64,000 bases of DNA from Streptomyces sp. NBC_00582. GTDB taxonomy: Bacteria > Actinomycetota > Actinomycetes > Streptomycetales > Streptomycetaceae. Under the pieces are notes generated by a model. It saw only the letters and a list, made by a program, of their open reading frames with translations, was not told the origin of the DNA and searched no databases. Of this stretch, positions 33,961-43,723 are shown piece after piece; position 1 is the first letter of the stretch, and each line of letters opens with the position of its first letter. The stretch is from contig NZ_CP107772.1 in assembly GCF_036345155.1 (NCBI RefSeq), positions 1,860,001 to 1,924,000 on the forward strand. Direction: 5' to 3'. The position numbers and the translations under genes are program-made.

Positions 33961-34947
33961 TCAGTGTGCGGTGTCCAGCCGGGCCCGCTGGTCCTCGGTC
34001 AGTTCCAGGTCCACGGCGGCGAGGTTCTCCTCGAGCTGGGCCACGGAGGACGCGCCGGCCAGCGGAACGATCGGCAGCTCGCCGCCCATCTGCCAGGCCA
34101 GGACGACCTGGTTGGCGGTGGCGCCGGTCTCCCTCGCCACCTCGCGCAGCGCGGCGAGCCGGGCCGGGGTGCCCGGGTGGTCGTAGTCGGCGGGCAGCCG
34201 CCGGTCCTCGCGGGTGTACGCCCCCTTGAGCAGCGGCGAGTACGCGACGAGGGTCAGACCGGGCTCGGCCCGCAGATAGCCGAGGAGTTCCGCGCCGGCG
34301 TGGCCGAGGCCGCCGTCCGGGAAGAGGTCGTCGGGGATGTCGGTGCGCGGGCGCAGATGGCTGTGCTGGTACTGGAGCACCTCGTAGCCGGGCAGGCCGG
34401 CCGCCGCGGCGAGGGCACGGGCCCGCTCCACGCGCCACATCGCCTGGTTGCTCACCCCCAGCAGACCGACCGTGCCCTCGGCGACGAGTTCCGCGAACGC
34501 CTCGACGGTCTCGCCCTGCGGCACGGTGTGGTCGTCGATGTGCGCGTAGAGCAGGTCCAGCCTCGCCACGCCGAGCCGGTCCCGGCTGCGTTCGGCGGAC
34601 TCGCGGATCACCTTCGCCGAGAGCCCCTCGGGGTTGTCGGTGTAGCCGGTGCCGGGGGCGAGCGGGCGGGCGCCGAGCTTGGTGGCGAGGACGATCTCGT
34701 CGCCGACGCCCCGGCTGCGCCGCCAGCGGCCGAGCAGTTCCTCGCTCTGGCCGCCCTGCCCGCCGTCCACCCAGAACGCGTAGTTGTCGGAGGTGTCGAC
34801 GAAATTGCCGCCGGCCTCGACGTAGCGGTCGAGGATCGCGAACGACGTCTCCTCGTCGGTCACCGACCCGAACAGCATCGCGCCGAGCGCGAGCACACTG
34901 ACCTCGCGCCGGGTGGCGGGGTCGGTGCCGAGGGTGCGGTACTTCAT
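33961..34947 (-). CDS. Aldo/keto reductase
   Basis: A 328-residue (alpha/beta)8 NADPH reductase. It shows DTSDNYAFW with the Asp-Tyr catalytic area, LATKLGARP for the Lys, DLLYAHIDD for the His and a C-terminal GASSVAQLEENL cofactor loop, matching the AKR11/YajO-like group. ATG 34947 has GAGGAG upstream. The substrate is unknown. Its promoter region is shared with the divergent VMAP gene. Confidence 0.87.
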   Translation of the reverse strand: MKYRTLGTDPATRREVSVLALGAMLFGSVTDEETSFAILDRYVEAGGNFVDTSDNYAFWVDGGQGGQSEELLGRWRRSRGVGDEIVLATKLGARPLAPGTGYTDNPEGLSAKVIRESAERSRDRLGVARLDLLYAHIDDHTVPQGETVEAFAELVAEGTVGLLGVSNQAMWRVERARALAAAAGLPGYEVLQYQHSHLRPRTDIPDDLFPDGGLGHAGAELLGYLRAEPGLTLVAYSPLLKGAYTREDRRLPADYDHPGTPARLAALREVARETGATANQVVLAWQMGGELPIVPLAGASSVAQLEENLAAVDLELTEDQRARLDTAH

Positions 34948-35125
34948 GCCGGCTCCTCTCGTCCGTCCGGACCCGTGGGCGGTCCGGCTCAAGGCGAGTC
35001 TTCAACGTGAAGTGCGCTCCAGCGCAAGGGCATCGGGTGGGTGACCGGATCTTACTCAGCGTCAGATCACATGGTAATTTCGTCCTACTGCTCTGATCGG
35101 ATGGGTGTGTCCGGGGGGAGATCCG

Positions 35126-36868
35126 GTGGCTGAGGCGGGCGGGCTGGCGGGTGCGGAGCGGGACGAGTTCGTGGGTGCCGTCGTCGACGAACTGACGCGC
35201 TGCCGCTTCCTCGACGAGGGCACCTGCCGACGGACCGTCGGCGAACACCTCGGACTATCCCCCGAGTTGTGGGAGGGAACGCTCCCCGCCTTCCGGGTCG
35301 AGGTGGCCCGCCATGTGAGCGTGGATCCCCTCGGGCGGGCCTCCACCCTGTGCACCGTCGTCGGCTGGTACGACGAACCGCGCAGGGAGTCGCTCTGGCG
35401 GCGCCTGCAGCCGTTCCTGACGCCACCGGCCGCGACCGGGGCCAACCATCACGCCTCCCGCCTCCCGACCACCCTCGCGCCGCCCGGCCCGGCCCCCACC
35501 GGCACCGCGGACCGCAACGGCCTCGCCCACTCCTCGTCCGCGGGGGCGCAGGCGTTCCCGCAGCTCCCCAGCCCCTTCACCGCCGACGAACACCGTCGCG
35601 TCCAGAGACTGCTGATGCTGGAGCGGACCGGACCGCGGGAGATGCACCGGCTGCGCGACAGCATCGGCTTCGAACTCGGCTTTCCCGTCCCCGGCGACCC
35701 CACCACACCGCTCGACCTGTTCGACGCCCTCGTCGACTTCAACGCTCCCCCCGACCGCATACCGCCGTCGGTCGTCGCCGTCGAATGGGTGGCGGCCGGG
35801 ATCACGGACGAGACGGCGGCCCGCCGCTGCCAGGAGTGGGCGGAGCGGTGGGCCCGCGACCACGACTGTCTGCCCGCCCTGCTGCGCCGGCGCCAGGCAC
35901 GCGACCTGTGGCAGGCCGACCCCCGGGTGCCCCGGGCCCTGCTGATCATGGTCGAGCCGGCCGGGGACGGCAGCGAGGACGTGACGGTCCGTTACTGGAT
36001 CAACGACCTCGCGGGACACTGGGCGCCCCGCGCCGGGGAGGCCACCGAGACGCGTATGGACGGACTCGGCGCGGCGGTGGAACGCGCGCTGGCCGAGGGG
36101 GAACGGCTGTGGGCCGCCTCGCGGGCGGACCCGGCCGACCAGTTGCCGCCGTTCGTCGAGTTCATCCTGCCGTATCTGCTGCTCAACCATGACGTCGCCC
36201 GGCTGGAGATCGGCTCGGACGGTCCCGCGGCGGCGGCGATCGGGCCCCGCTACTGCGTGCATCTGCGCAGCCTCGACCGGCTGCGGCGGGTCTCCCACGA
36301 TCCGTTCATCGCCAACCGGTGGCGGCAGCGCTGGCAGGAACTGCACCAGCACGGCACCCGGCTGCACCACTGGACGCACGGCGAGGTCCCGATGGACCTC
36401 TGGTCGCGCTCCCTGACCCACCGCCAGCACGGCTCGGCGCCCTACACCGCCCTGGCGCTCGACGCGCCGAAGCGCGGCAGCAGGGCGCTGACGGCGCTGA
36501 AGCGGGCCATCGCCGAGGGGTTCGGACTCGCTCTGTGGGACCGTCGCGGCAAGCTGGAGCCGCGCAGCCGGGAGACGTTCGCGGAGCTGCTGGACGGCAC
36601 CCGGGCCGCGCACGGCGTACCGCGCCGGGTGCAGGAGATGCGGGCGCGCGCCGAGGCGGACGCGGACGGGGAGGTGTTCCTCGGCCGGCATGTCGCCTGT
36701 CTGTGGGACGACCCCGACCGGATCGTCGACTGCCAGCCGGGACGCGCCGGGCCGGGCGTACCGCCCGGCCCCTTCCCCGGCCCCGGCCCGGTCCCGCCCG
36801 GGCATCCGCCCACGGCGCCCGGTCCCTCCGGGGCATCCCGTTCGCCGACCGCCGAGGAGGCACCCTGA
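35126..36868 (+). CDS. VMAP-type protein (vWA-MoxR associated protein)
   Basis: A 580-residue protein from GTG 35126, chosen for GGGGGGAG six bases upstream; GTG 35105 is an alternative. Residues about 5-95 form a small helical module (AVVDELTRCRFLDEGTCRRT, LCTVVGWYDEP) that looks like an effector-associated domain (EAD). A Pro/Ala linker follows. The middle and C-terminal parts match what is known as VMAP-M/VMAP-C, with LMVEPAGDGSEDVTVRYWI, GFGLALWDR and HVACLWDDPDRIVD. In the published vWA-MoxR-VMAP model this protein links a chaperone-like ATPase/vWA pair to EAD-tagged effectors. The stop overlaps the MoxR start (TGATG). A Pro-rich tail ends it. Confidence 0.78.
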   Translation: MAEAGGLAGAERDEFVGAVVDELTRCRFLDEGTCRRTVGEHLGLSPELWEGTLPAFRVEVARHVSVDPLGRASTLCTVVGWYDEPRRESLWRRLQPFLTPPAATGANHHASRLPTTLAPPGPAPTGTADRNGLAHSSSAGAQAFPQLPSPFTADEHRRVQRLLMLERTGPREMHRLRDSIGFELGFPVPGDPTTPLDLFDALVDFNAPPDRIPPSVVAVEWVAAGITDETAARRCQEWAERWARDHDCLPALLRRRQARDLWQADPRVPRALLIMVEPAGDGSEDVTVRYWINDLAGHWAPRAGEATETRMDGLGAAVERALAEGERLWAASRADPADQLPPFVEFILPYLLLNHDVARLEIGSDGPAAAAIGPRYCVHLRSLDRLRRVSHDPFIANRWRQRWQELHQHGTRLHHWTHGEVPMDLWSRSLTHRQHGSAPYTALALDAPKRGSRALTALKRAIAEGFGLALWDRRGKLEPRSRETFAELLDGTRAAHGVPRRVQEMRARAEADADGEVFLGRHVACLWDDPDRIVDCQPGRAGPGVPPGPFPGPGPVPPGHPPTAPGPSGASRSPTAEEAP

Positions 36869-37932
36869 TGACCACCGGACCGGCCCGCCCCGGTGACGGA
36901 TGGCGGGTGTTCCACGCCACCGGACAGTCCCCCGAAGGCGAGCCCGCGCCCCTGCCCAAGGCCCCGCCCTGGCGGCAGTTCAGAGGCGGACCGCCCCTGC
37001 CGCAGCCCGACCAGTGGGACGCCGGATCCGCCCGGCGGCTCGGCGCCAGCAACCGGGTCGCCCAGCTCGGCGAGGCCGAGATCGACGTCGTCAACGCGGC
37101 GATCCTGCTGCGCCGCCCCCTGCTGGTGACCGGGCCGCCGGGGATCGGCAAGTCGACGCTGGCCTATCTCATCGCCCGGGAGCTGGGGCTGGGACGGGTG
37201 CTCCAGTGGTCGATCGTGAGCCGTTCGACGCTGCGCAGCGGCCTCTACGACTACGACGCGATCGGGCGGGCCCAGACGGTCGCGGAACTCGCGGCGCGCA
37301 CCGGCGGCGACGGCACGGCGGCCGACGGGGACGGGCCGGGTGAGGGCGACCCGCCGAGGGCGTCGGTCGGGGAGTTCCTGACCCTGGGGCCGCTCGGCAC
37401 CGCGCTGCTGCCGTACCGGCGGCCGAGGATCCTGCTCGTCGACGAGCTCGACAAGGGGGACATCGACCTGCCGAACGACCTGCTGCACGTGCTGGAGAAC
37501 GGCTCGTTCGACATTCCCGAGCTGGTGCGCACCGGTGCCCAGCAGGTCGAGGTGCACACGGACGACCCGCAGGGCCGCACGGTGGTGCAGCGCGGGCGCG
37601 TCGAGTGCGCGGAGTTCCCGATCGTGGTCATGACCAGCAACGGGGAGCGGGAGTTCCCGGCCGCCTTCCGGCGGCGCTGTCTGCCCCTGGAGATGCGGCC
37701 ACCGACCCCGGAGCTGCTGCTGGCGATCGTCGAGGGGCATCTGCGCCACCGCCCCGACGGGCTGGTGGAACTCGTGGAGGACTTCGCGCTGCGGCTCGGC
37801 AACGGCGGCACGCACTCGGTCGACCAGCTCCTCAACGCCGCGCAGCTCATCACGCAGAAAGGGTTCCCCGGAGGGTCGCGCGGCAAGGCGCTGATCGAGA
37901 CGCTGCTGCGTGATCTGTCCAAGGGGCAGTAG
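36868..37932 (+). CDS. MoxR-type AAA+ ATPase
   Basis: A 354-residue AAA+ protein. Walker A is VTGPPGIGKSTLAY near residue 88, Walker B ILLVDELDKGDIDLP, sensor 1 IVVMTSNGEREFP and the arginine finger AAFRRRCLPLEM. It has an N-terminal Pro-rich lead and an insert rich in Asp/Gly near residue 150. MoxR ATPases remodel or activate vWA-containing partners. Here it lies between VMAP and a vWA-like fusion and overlaps both genes at start and stop (TGATG, TAGTGG), so the three are made together. I set the start at ATG 36868. Confidence 0.85.
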   Translation: MTTGPARPGDGWRVFHATGQSPEGEPAPLPKAPPWRQFRGGPPLPQPDQWDAGSARRLGASNRVAQLGEAEIDVVNAAILLRRPLLVTGPPGIGKSTLAYLIARELGLGRVLQWSIVSRSTLRSGLYDYDAIGRAQTVAELAARTGGDGTAADGDGPGEGDPPRASVGEFLTLGPLGTALLPYRRPRILLVDELDKGDIDLPNDLLHVLENGSFDIPELVRTGAQQVEVHTDDPQGRTVVQRGRVECAEFPIVVMTSNGEREFPAAFRRRCLPLEMRPPTPELLLAIVEGHLRHRPDGLVELVEDFALRLGNGGTHSVDQLLNAAQLITQKGFPGGSRGKALIETLLRDLSKGQ

Positions 37933-40900
37933 TGGACGCCCCCGAGGGGACCGGCGCGGCGCGACGGCAACCGACGCCCGGGGCGCCGAGCCCGCCGTCC
38001 GGGACACCTCCGGCCCCGGATCCCGGCACCGCCCCGGTCACCGAGCACGGTGCGCCGCCCGACGTGCTGTGGACCGAACTCGCCGACGCCGCCTGGCTGG
38101 GCGCGTTCTGGATCGCCGCCGACCGCCCGCTGCCCGCGTCCGCGTCCCCCGCCGAGCCCGCCCCGGGCGCGCCGCCCACCGCCCTCCCGGGTGCCGGGCC
38201 GCCCGCGCGCAGCGGGCCCGGGACGGCCGAGGGCGGCACCGGGCCGGCCGTCCGCGGGTCCGGCGCCGACCCGTCCGAGGCTCCGCCGCATGTCCGCCCC
38301 GATCCGGGCGGCGATGTCGTCCTCGCCCTGCCGCCGCCCCGCCTGCCCCAGCCGCGCCGCCGGGAACCCGCCGTGTCGGGGACCCTGCCGCTGGCCCGTG
38401 CGCTGCGCCGGCTCGCCCGCCGCCGGCCCTCGGCCCATCTGCGCGAACTGGACGAGGAGCGCACGGCGGACCGCGTCCTCGACGGCGCCTCCTGGCTGCC
38501 CGTGCTGCGTCCCGTTCCCGAGCGGGCGCTGGACCTGGTGGTGCTCGTGGACGCCGGGCGGACCATGCGGGTCTGGGAACGGGAGACGCGGGGGCTGGCC
38601 GAACAGGCCGCGCTGTCCGGGGCGTTCCGGGACGTACGCACCGTCTCGCTGGCGCTGTCCCCGGACGGTCCGGCCGCGCTCCTGCGGCCCGGTGGCCGCC
38701 ACGCCTCCCCCGCCGAACTGCTCGACCCCCGGGGCGAACGGGCGTTCCTGCTGGTCACCGACGGTCTGGGCGACGGATGGACATCGGTGGGCGCGGACCG
38801 GCTGCTGCGCCGGCTGGCCGGTGCCGGCCCCTGTGCGCTCGTCCATCTGCTGCCCACGCATCTGCGCCACCGCTCCGCCCTGCGCCCCTTCCCCGCGACG
38901 CTCGCCGCCAGCGGCTTCGGACGGGCCAACACGACGCTGACGCAGGTGCCGGACGAGGAACTCGACGACCCGCTGCGCACACCGCCGGCGGGTGGGGCCG
39001 GCGACCAGGTGCTCGTCCCGGTGCTGTCCCTGAAGGCGGCGTCCCTCGCGAGCTGGGCGGACCTGGTGGCCGGCGGCCCGGGTGCGCGCCGGCGCTGCCA
39101 GGTGGTGCAGGCGGGCACGCTCGCGAAGGAACCCCCGGCGCCGGGACTGACGTACTGTGCGGGCAGCGCCGAGGCGGCCGTGCGCACCTTCACCTCCCTC
39201 GCCACGCCCACCGCTCGCCGACTCGCCTCACAACTGGCCGCCGTACCGCTGGAGTTGGACACGATCCGGGCGGTCCAGCGGCTGATGCTGCCCTCGTCGG
39301 GCCCGGACCACCTCGCGGAGATCCTGATGGGCGGGCTGCTGGAGTGGCCCGGACGCGACGGTGCCGGCGTCGACTTCGCCGACGGGGTGCGCGAGGTGCT
39401 GCTGGCCGGCGGGACCCGCTCCGAACTCGCCGCGATCGTCTCCTGTCTCGCCGAGCTCCCGCCCGGCCGGCCCGACCCGCGGGCGGTGCGGCTGCGCGCG
39501 GCCCTCTCGGATCCCGATCTGGCGCCGCTGCCCGATCCGGCCGGCACCGACCGCGCCTGGCTGCGGCTGGAACTCGCCGTGCTGGAGGCCCTCTCCGGGC
39601 CGCACGCCCGGCGCGCCCGCAGGCTCCGCGAGGCCCTGGAGCATCCCGGCCCGCTTCCCACCGCACACCGGCGACCGGACTCGAAAGGTGGCAGCGCCAT
39701 GGACCCCGAACCGTCCCGCCCCGCCGGCGGCCGCCACGGTCCGCCGGGCATCAAGGGGCCCATGCCGCCGCGCAACGCGCACTTCATCGGCCGCGCCGAC
39801 ATGCTCGCCACCGTCGCCGAGCAGCTGGAGCACGGCGAACTCGCCGCGGTCCTCCCGCACGCGCTGCACGGCACTGGCGGGGTCGGCAAGTCGCAGATCG
39901 CCATCGAGTACGTCTACCAGCACCAGCACGAGTTCGACGTGGTGTGGTGGATACCGGCCGAGCAGCAGTCGATGGTCCTGTCGGCCTTCGCCGCTCTGGC
40001 CCGGGCGCTCGGGCTCACGGTCGGACCGCAGCCGGGCACCGCCGTGCCACGGGTGCTGGAGGCGCTCAGGGACGGCGACCGGTACGGGCGGTGGCTGCTG
40101 ATCTTCGACAACGCCGAGGACGTCGACGGCGTACGGCCGTTCATCCCGACGAGCGGCAACGGGAAGGTCATCGTCACCTCCCGCAACCGGGCCTGGGAGG
40201 GCGTGGCGACCTCGCTCACCGTCGACGTGTTCCGCCGCGAGGAGAGCCGCGACCTGCTGATGCGCCGCTCCCCCACCCTCGGCGAGGACGAGGCGGACCG
40301 GCTCGCGTCCGCGCTCGGCGACCTCCCGCTCGCGATCGAGCTCGCCGCCGCCTGGCACGCGGCGTCGCAGATGCCCGTCGACCGCTATCTCGCCCTGCTG
40401 GAGCGGCACCGCACGGAACTCGACACGAGCGGGCTCGTCCACGACTACCCGTCCTCGGTCGCCGCCGCCTGGCTCATCACCCTCGCCCATCTGCAGACCG
40501 AGTCACCCGGCGTGTACCAGCTCCTCGGGGTGTGCGGCTGTCTGGCCGCCGAGCCCGTACCGCTGAGCATCTTCCGCAGCGGAGGGCGCATCAGCGTCAG
40601 CCGGGAACTCGACCCGATCCTGCGCGACCCGATCCGGCTGTCCCGCGCCATCCGCGAGCTGTCCAAGTTCTCCCTGATCCGCGTCGACCACCGCCGCGAC
40701 GCCATCCAGATGCACCGGCTGATGCAGAGCGTGCTGCGCACGACCACCGAACCCGCCGAGCGCGAGGGGCTGTTGCACGCCGCGCACGCCCTGCTCGCCG
40801 CGGCGAAACCGGCGGGCAGTCCCTCCTCCCCCGGCCACTGGGACGGCTACCAGGCGCTGTTGCCGCACGCCGTGTCCTCGCAGGCGGCCGCGAGCCACGA

Positions 40901-42224
40901 CGGCTGGGTCCGCGATCTCGTCGCGAGCCTCGTGTACTACCTCTACTACTGGGGCGACCACGAGCAGGCCGTCGACCTCGCGGGGCAGGCCTGGCGGCAC
41001 TGGAACGAGGACACCGGCATCCCCGACACCCTCGTCATCCAGATGGCCAAGCTGTACGCCTTCTGCCAGCGCATCATCGGCGTCGACCGGGACGCGTTCT
41101 CCCTCAACGAGCGGGCCCTCGCCGTGTCGCGGCGGCCTGAGGTGCCGGAGGAGGAACTCATCGACTCGATGTGGCAGATGGCCGGCGCCCACCGCTACCG
41201 GGGCGACTTCACCGCCGCCCGGGCCCTCGACGAGGACGCCTTCGAACGGGCCCGCGCCCTGTTCGGCCCCGACGACCCCGACACCCTGAAGGCGGCGCAC
41301 AGTTACGGCGTCTCGCTGCGGATGTGCGGCGAGTTCCGGGCCGCCCGCGCCCTCGACGAGGAGACGGCCCGCCAGTGGGAGCTGGTCTACGGACACGCGG
41401 ACGGCTTCACCCTCAACACCCGCAACGGGCTGTCGATCGACATCCGCGAGTGCGGCGACTTCCCGCGCGCCCGCCGGCTCCAGGAGGACGTGTACGCCGC
41501 CTACCGGTCCGCGTTCGGCTCCGAGAACCCGGCGACGATCCGGGCGGCGCGCAATCTCGCGGTCTGCCGGCGCAGGGACGGGGCGCTGGACGCCGCCTGG
41601 GAACTGAGCGAGCACGTGTTCCAGCTGTTCGTGGACAAATGCGGACGCGACCACAGCGACACCCTCGCCTCCGCCGTCAACGTCATGGTCGACCGTCGTA
41701 TCGGAGGTGAACTGCACCGCTCGCGCGCGATCGGCCAGGACACCGCCGACCGCTACGACGCGGCCCTCGGCCCCGACCACATGTACACGCTGATCACCCG
41801 GGCCAACCTCGCCGCCACCCACCGCGCCCTCGGCGAGACCGACCGCGCCCGGACCCTGGACGAGGCCGCGCTGGCCCGGCTCTACGCCACCGTCGGCCCC
41901 GACCACCCCAACACCCTCGCCGTGGCCATGGGGTACGCGGCCGATCTGCACCTGGACGGCGCCCACGAGCGGGCCGTCGCCGAACAGGAGGTGCTGCTGC
42001 CCCGGCTCACCGCGGTGTGCGGCGCCGACCACCCGGTGACGCTCGCCCTGCACGCCAACCTGGCCACCGATCTGACCGCCCTCGGCCGGCCCGAGCAGGC
42101 CCGCGCACACACCCGGATCGCCGTCGACGGTCTCGCCCGTGTGGTGGGCGCCGGCCACGACTGGCTGCTCGCGGCCCGCGACGGACGGCGCGTCGAGTGC
42201 GACACCGCGGCGATGCCGCTGTGA
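37932..42224 (+). CDS. vWA-like (SAV_2336-type) / NB-ARC / TPR sensor protein
   Basis: A 1430-residue fusion. A low-complexity Pro/Ala head (1-120) is followed by a vWA-like part of the SAV_2336 type from about 195 (LDLVVLVDAGRTMRVWE, FLLVTDGLGDGW). An NB-ARC NTPase starts near 610 (NAHFIGRADMLA; P-loop GTGGVGKS near 647; LLIFDNAEDVDG; GNGKVIVTSRNR; DLPLAIELAAAWH). A winged-helix linker and at least nine kinesin-light-chain-like TPR units run from about 990 to the end (FGPDDPDTLKAAHSYGVSL, VGPDHPNTLAVAMGYAADL). This is a STAND-type signal ATPase resembling FxsT proteins of FxSxx-COOH clusters. The GTG start overlaps the MoxR stop. An internal ATG with a strong ribosome site sits exactly at the vWA/NB-ARC junction. 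Confidence 0.82.
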   Translation: MDAPEGTGAARRQPTPGAPSPPSGTPPAPDPGTAPVTEHGAPPDVLWTELADAAWLGAFWIAADRPLPASASPAEPAPGAPPTALPGAGPPARSGPGTAEGGTGPAVRGSGADPSEAPPHVRPDPGGDVVLALPPPRLPQPRRREPAVSGTLPLARALRRLARRRPSAHLRELDEERTADRVLDGASWLPVLRPVPERALDLVVLVDAGRTMRVWERETRGLAEQAALSGAFRDVRTVSLALSPDGPAALLRPGGRHASPAELLDPRGERAFLLVTDGLGDGWTSVGADRLLRRLAGAGPCALVHLLPTHLRHRSALRPFPATLAASGFGRANTTLTQVPDEELDDPLRTPPAGGAGDQVLVPVLSLKAASLASWADLVAGGPGARRRCQVVQAGTLAKEPPAPGLTYCAGSAEAAVRTFTSLATPTARRLASQLAAVPLELDTIRAVQRLMLPSSGPDHLAEILMGGLLEWPGRDGAGVDFADGVREVLLAGGTRSELAAIVSCLAELPPGRPDPRAVRLRAALSDPDLAPLPDPAGTDRAWLRLELAVLEALSGPHARRARRLREALEHPGPLPTAHRRPDSKGGSAMDPEPSRPAGGRHGPPGIKGPMPPRNAHFIGRADMLATVAEQLEHGELAAVLPHALHGTGGVGKSQIAIEYVYQHQHEFDVVWWIPAEQQSMVLSAFAALARALGLTVGPQPGTAVPRVLEALRDGDRYGRWLLIFDNAEDVDGVRPFIPTSGNGKVIVTSRNRAWEGVATSLTVDVFRREESRDLLMRRSPTLGEDEADRLASALGDLPLAIELAAAWHAASQMPVDRYLALLERHRTELDTSGLVHDYPSSVAAAWLITLAHLQTESPGVYQLLGVCGCLAAEPVPLSIFRSGGRISVSRELDPILRDPIRLSRAIRELSKFSLIRVDHRRDAIQMHRLMQSVLRTTTEPAEREGLLHAAHALLAAAKPAGSPSSPGHWDGYQALLPHAVSSQAAASHDGWVRDLVASLVYYLYYWGDHEQAVDLAGQAWRHWNEDTGIPDTLVIQMAKLYAFCQRIIGVDRDAFSLNERALAVSRRPEVPEEELIDSMWQMAGAHRYRGDFTAARALDEDAFERARALFGPDDPDTLKAAHSYGVSLRMCGEFRAARALDEETARQWELVYGHADGFTLNTRNGLSIDIRECGDFPRARRLQEDVYAAYRSAFGSENPATIRAARNLAVCRRRDGALDAAWELSEHVFQLFVDKCGRDHSDTLASAVNVMVDRRIGGELHRSRAIGQDTADRYDAALGPDHMYTLITRANLAATHRALGETDRARTLDEAALARLYATVGPDHPNTLAVAMGYAADLHLDGAHERAVAEQEVLLPRLTAVCGADHPVTLALHANLATDLTALGRPEQARAHTRIAVDGLARVVGAGHDWLLAARDGRRVECDTAAMPL
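39684..39701 (+). promoter_or_regulatory. Internal ribosome binding site and ATG at a domain junction
   Basis: AAAGGTGG (39684-39691) lies seven bases before ATG 39699 in frame with the fusion. Translation from here would give an 841-residue NB-ARC/TPR protein without the vWA-like part. It may be the relic of two fused genes or a working second start. Confidence 0.45.
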
Positions 42225-42261
42225 CGGGCGACCGGGCGGCGCACGGGCAGGAGGAACCCTC

Positions 42262-43689
42262 ATGACCACGGTCGTCTTCGTGCACGGCACCGGCGTGCGC
42301 GAACCCGCCCTGACGGCGCTGACCGCCCGCGTGCGCGACGGGCTCCACCGCGCCGCCCCCCACACCCACCTGGTCACCTGCGACTGGGGCACCCACCACG
42401 GCGCCACCCTGGCAGCGAACGGCGCCAGCATCCCGAACGGGCCGGGCGCGGGCGCCGTACCGGCCCCCCTGCGCGACCCGGGAGACGGCGCGGCGCAGGG
42501 CCCCCTCCGCGACCCGGGCGCCGGTGCCGAACCGGGCCCCATGCCCGCCCCCGGCACCGAGCCGACCAGCGGCCCCCCGCACGGAGCCGGAACCACGGCC
42601 GACGACAACCGGCGCCCGGCAAGCGGCAGCACCGTCGCCGACGCCCGGCGCCCGGGCACCGGCGTCACCGCCGACGGCACCCGGCGCCCCGGACCCGTTG
42701 CGGCGGCCGACGCCCACGCCGACGCGCACGCCGAGGCCGATGCCGCCGCGTGGGAGCTCCTGCACGTCGATCCGTTCGCCGAACTGCGCCTCGCGGGTGC
42801 CGGCGGGGCCCCGTCCGGCCCGGTGCCGCCCCAGCAGGCCCCGCCCGACGCGGCGGTCCGCGGCCGCCTCGCCGAACTGCTCGCCGACCCCGCCGGGCTG
42901 GACGCCACGCTCGGTCTCACCGCCGCCCCGCACGGCGAGCAGGCGGTGCGCACCCTCCTGACCGCCTCCGAACTCACCGCGGCGGCCGAGGCGGCCGACG
43001 CCGACACGCTCGCCGAACTCACCGCCCGGGCCCTGGTCGCGCTGCTGCTCGCGGACGCCGCCGACACCGGCGACCCGCTCAGCCCGACCGCCACGGGCCG
43101 GGACGCGGCCGTCGCCGTGCTCGCCATCCGGCTGGGCGGCCGCCCGCCCGGCTCCGAGCGCGGACCGGCGCGGCTGCTGCTGCGCGCGGTGACCCCGCTC
43201 GCCTCCCGCGCGGCCGTGCGCCGCCGCGCCGCCCTCACCCGCGCGACCCACCCCGCGGCGGGCGACATCCTGCGCTACCTCGCCCACGGCGACGCCCACC
43301 GCACCCACCTCGCCGACCTGGTCCGCGCCCAGAGCGGCCCCGTCGTCCTGCTCTGCCACAGCCTCGGCGGCATCATCGCCGTCGACACCCTCGTCACCCA
43401 CGCCCTCCCCCAGGTCACCCTCCTCGTCACCGCCGGCTCCCAGGCCCCCTTCCTCTACGAGACCGGCGCCCTCCCCTCGCTGCGGCACCCGAGCCCGCTG
43501 CCGCCGTCGTTCCCCCCGTGGCTCAACCTCCACGACCCCCGCGACCTGCTCGCGTTCGCCGCGCAACCGCTCTTCCCCGCGCACGCCACCGACGTCCCGC
43601 TCCCCAGCGGACAGCCCTTCCCCCACGCCCACAGCGCGTACTGGACCAACCCGGCGCTGTACGAGGCCGTGGCCGGGCGGCTGACCTGA
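42262..43689 (+). CDS. Alpha/beta hydrolase (lipase-like) effector candidate
   Basis: A 475-residue hydrolase. VVFVHGTGVRE at the N terminus is the oxyanion loop, Ser367 in LLCHSLGGIIAVDTL is the nucleophile, and HDPRDLLAFAA and PHAHSAYW near the end can supply Asp and His. Between residues about 55 and 160 is a low-complexity insert with near-repeats (PLRDPG twice, NRRP/ARRP/TRRP) that is probably disordered. AGGAGGAA precedes ATG 42262. It lies between the TPR sensor and the caspase-like gene, a typical effector position. The substrate could be lipid or another ester. No signal peptide. Confidence 0.72.
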   Translation: MTTVVFVHGTGVREPALTALTARVRDGLHRAAPHTHLVTCDWGTHHGATLAANGASIPNGPGAGAVPAPLRDPGDGAAQGPLRDPGAGAEPGPMPAPGTEPTSGPPHGAGTTADDNRRPASGSTVADARRPGTGVTADGTRRPGPVAAADAHADAHAEADAAAWELLHVDPFAELRLAGAGGAPSGPVPPQQAPPDAAVRGRLAELLADPAGLDATLGLTAAPHGEQAVRTLLTASELTAAAEAADADTLAELTARALVALLLADAADTGDPLSPTATGRDAAVAVLAIRLGGRPPGSERGPARLLLRAVTPLASRAAVRRRAALTRATHPAAGDILRYLAHGDAHRTHLADLVRAQSGPVVLLCHSLGGIIAVDTLVTHALPQVTLLVTAGSQAPFLYETGALPSLRHPSPLPPSFPPWLNLHDPRDLLAFAAQPLFPAHATDVPLPSGQPFPHAHSAYWTNPALYEAVAGRLT

Positions 43690-43723
43690 ACCCACCCCCT
43701 GCGACCCGCGCACGAGGAGCACG

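Noticed and set aside
36319..36867. Longer N terminus for the MoxR gene
   Set aside because: Would overlap the VMAP gene in another frame with Arg/Ala-rich nonsense; ATG 36868 overlaps the VMAP stop as expected.
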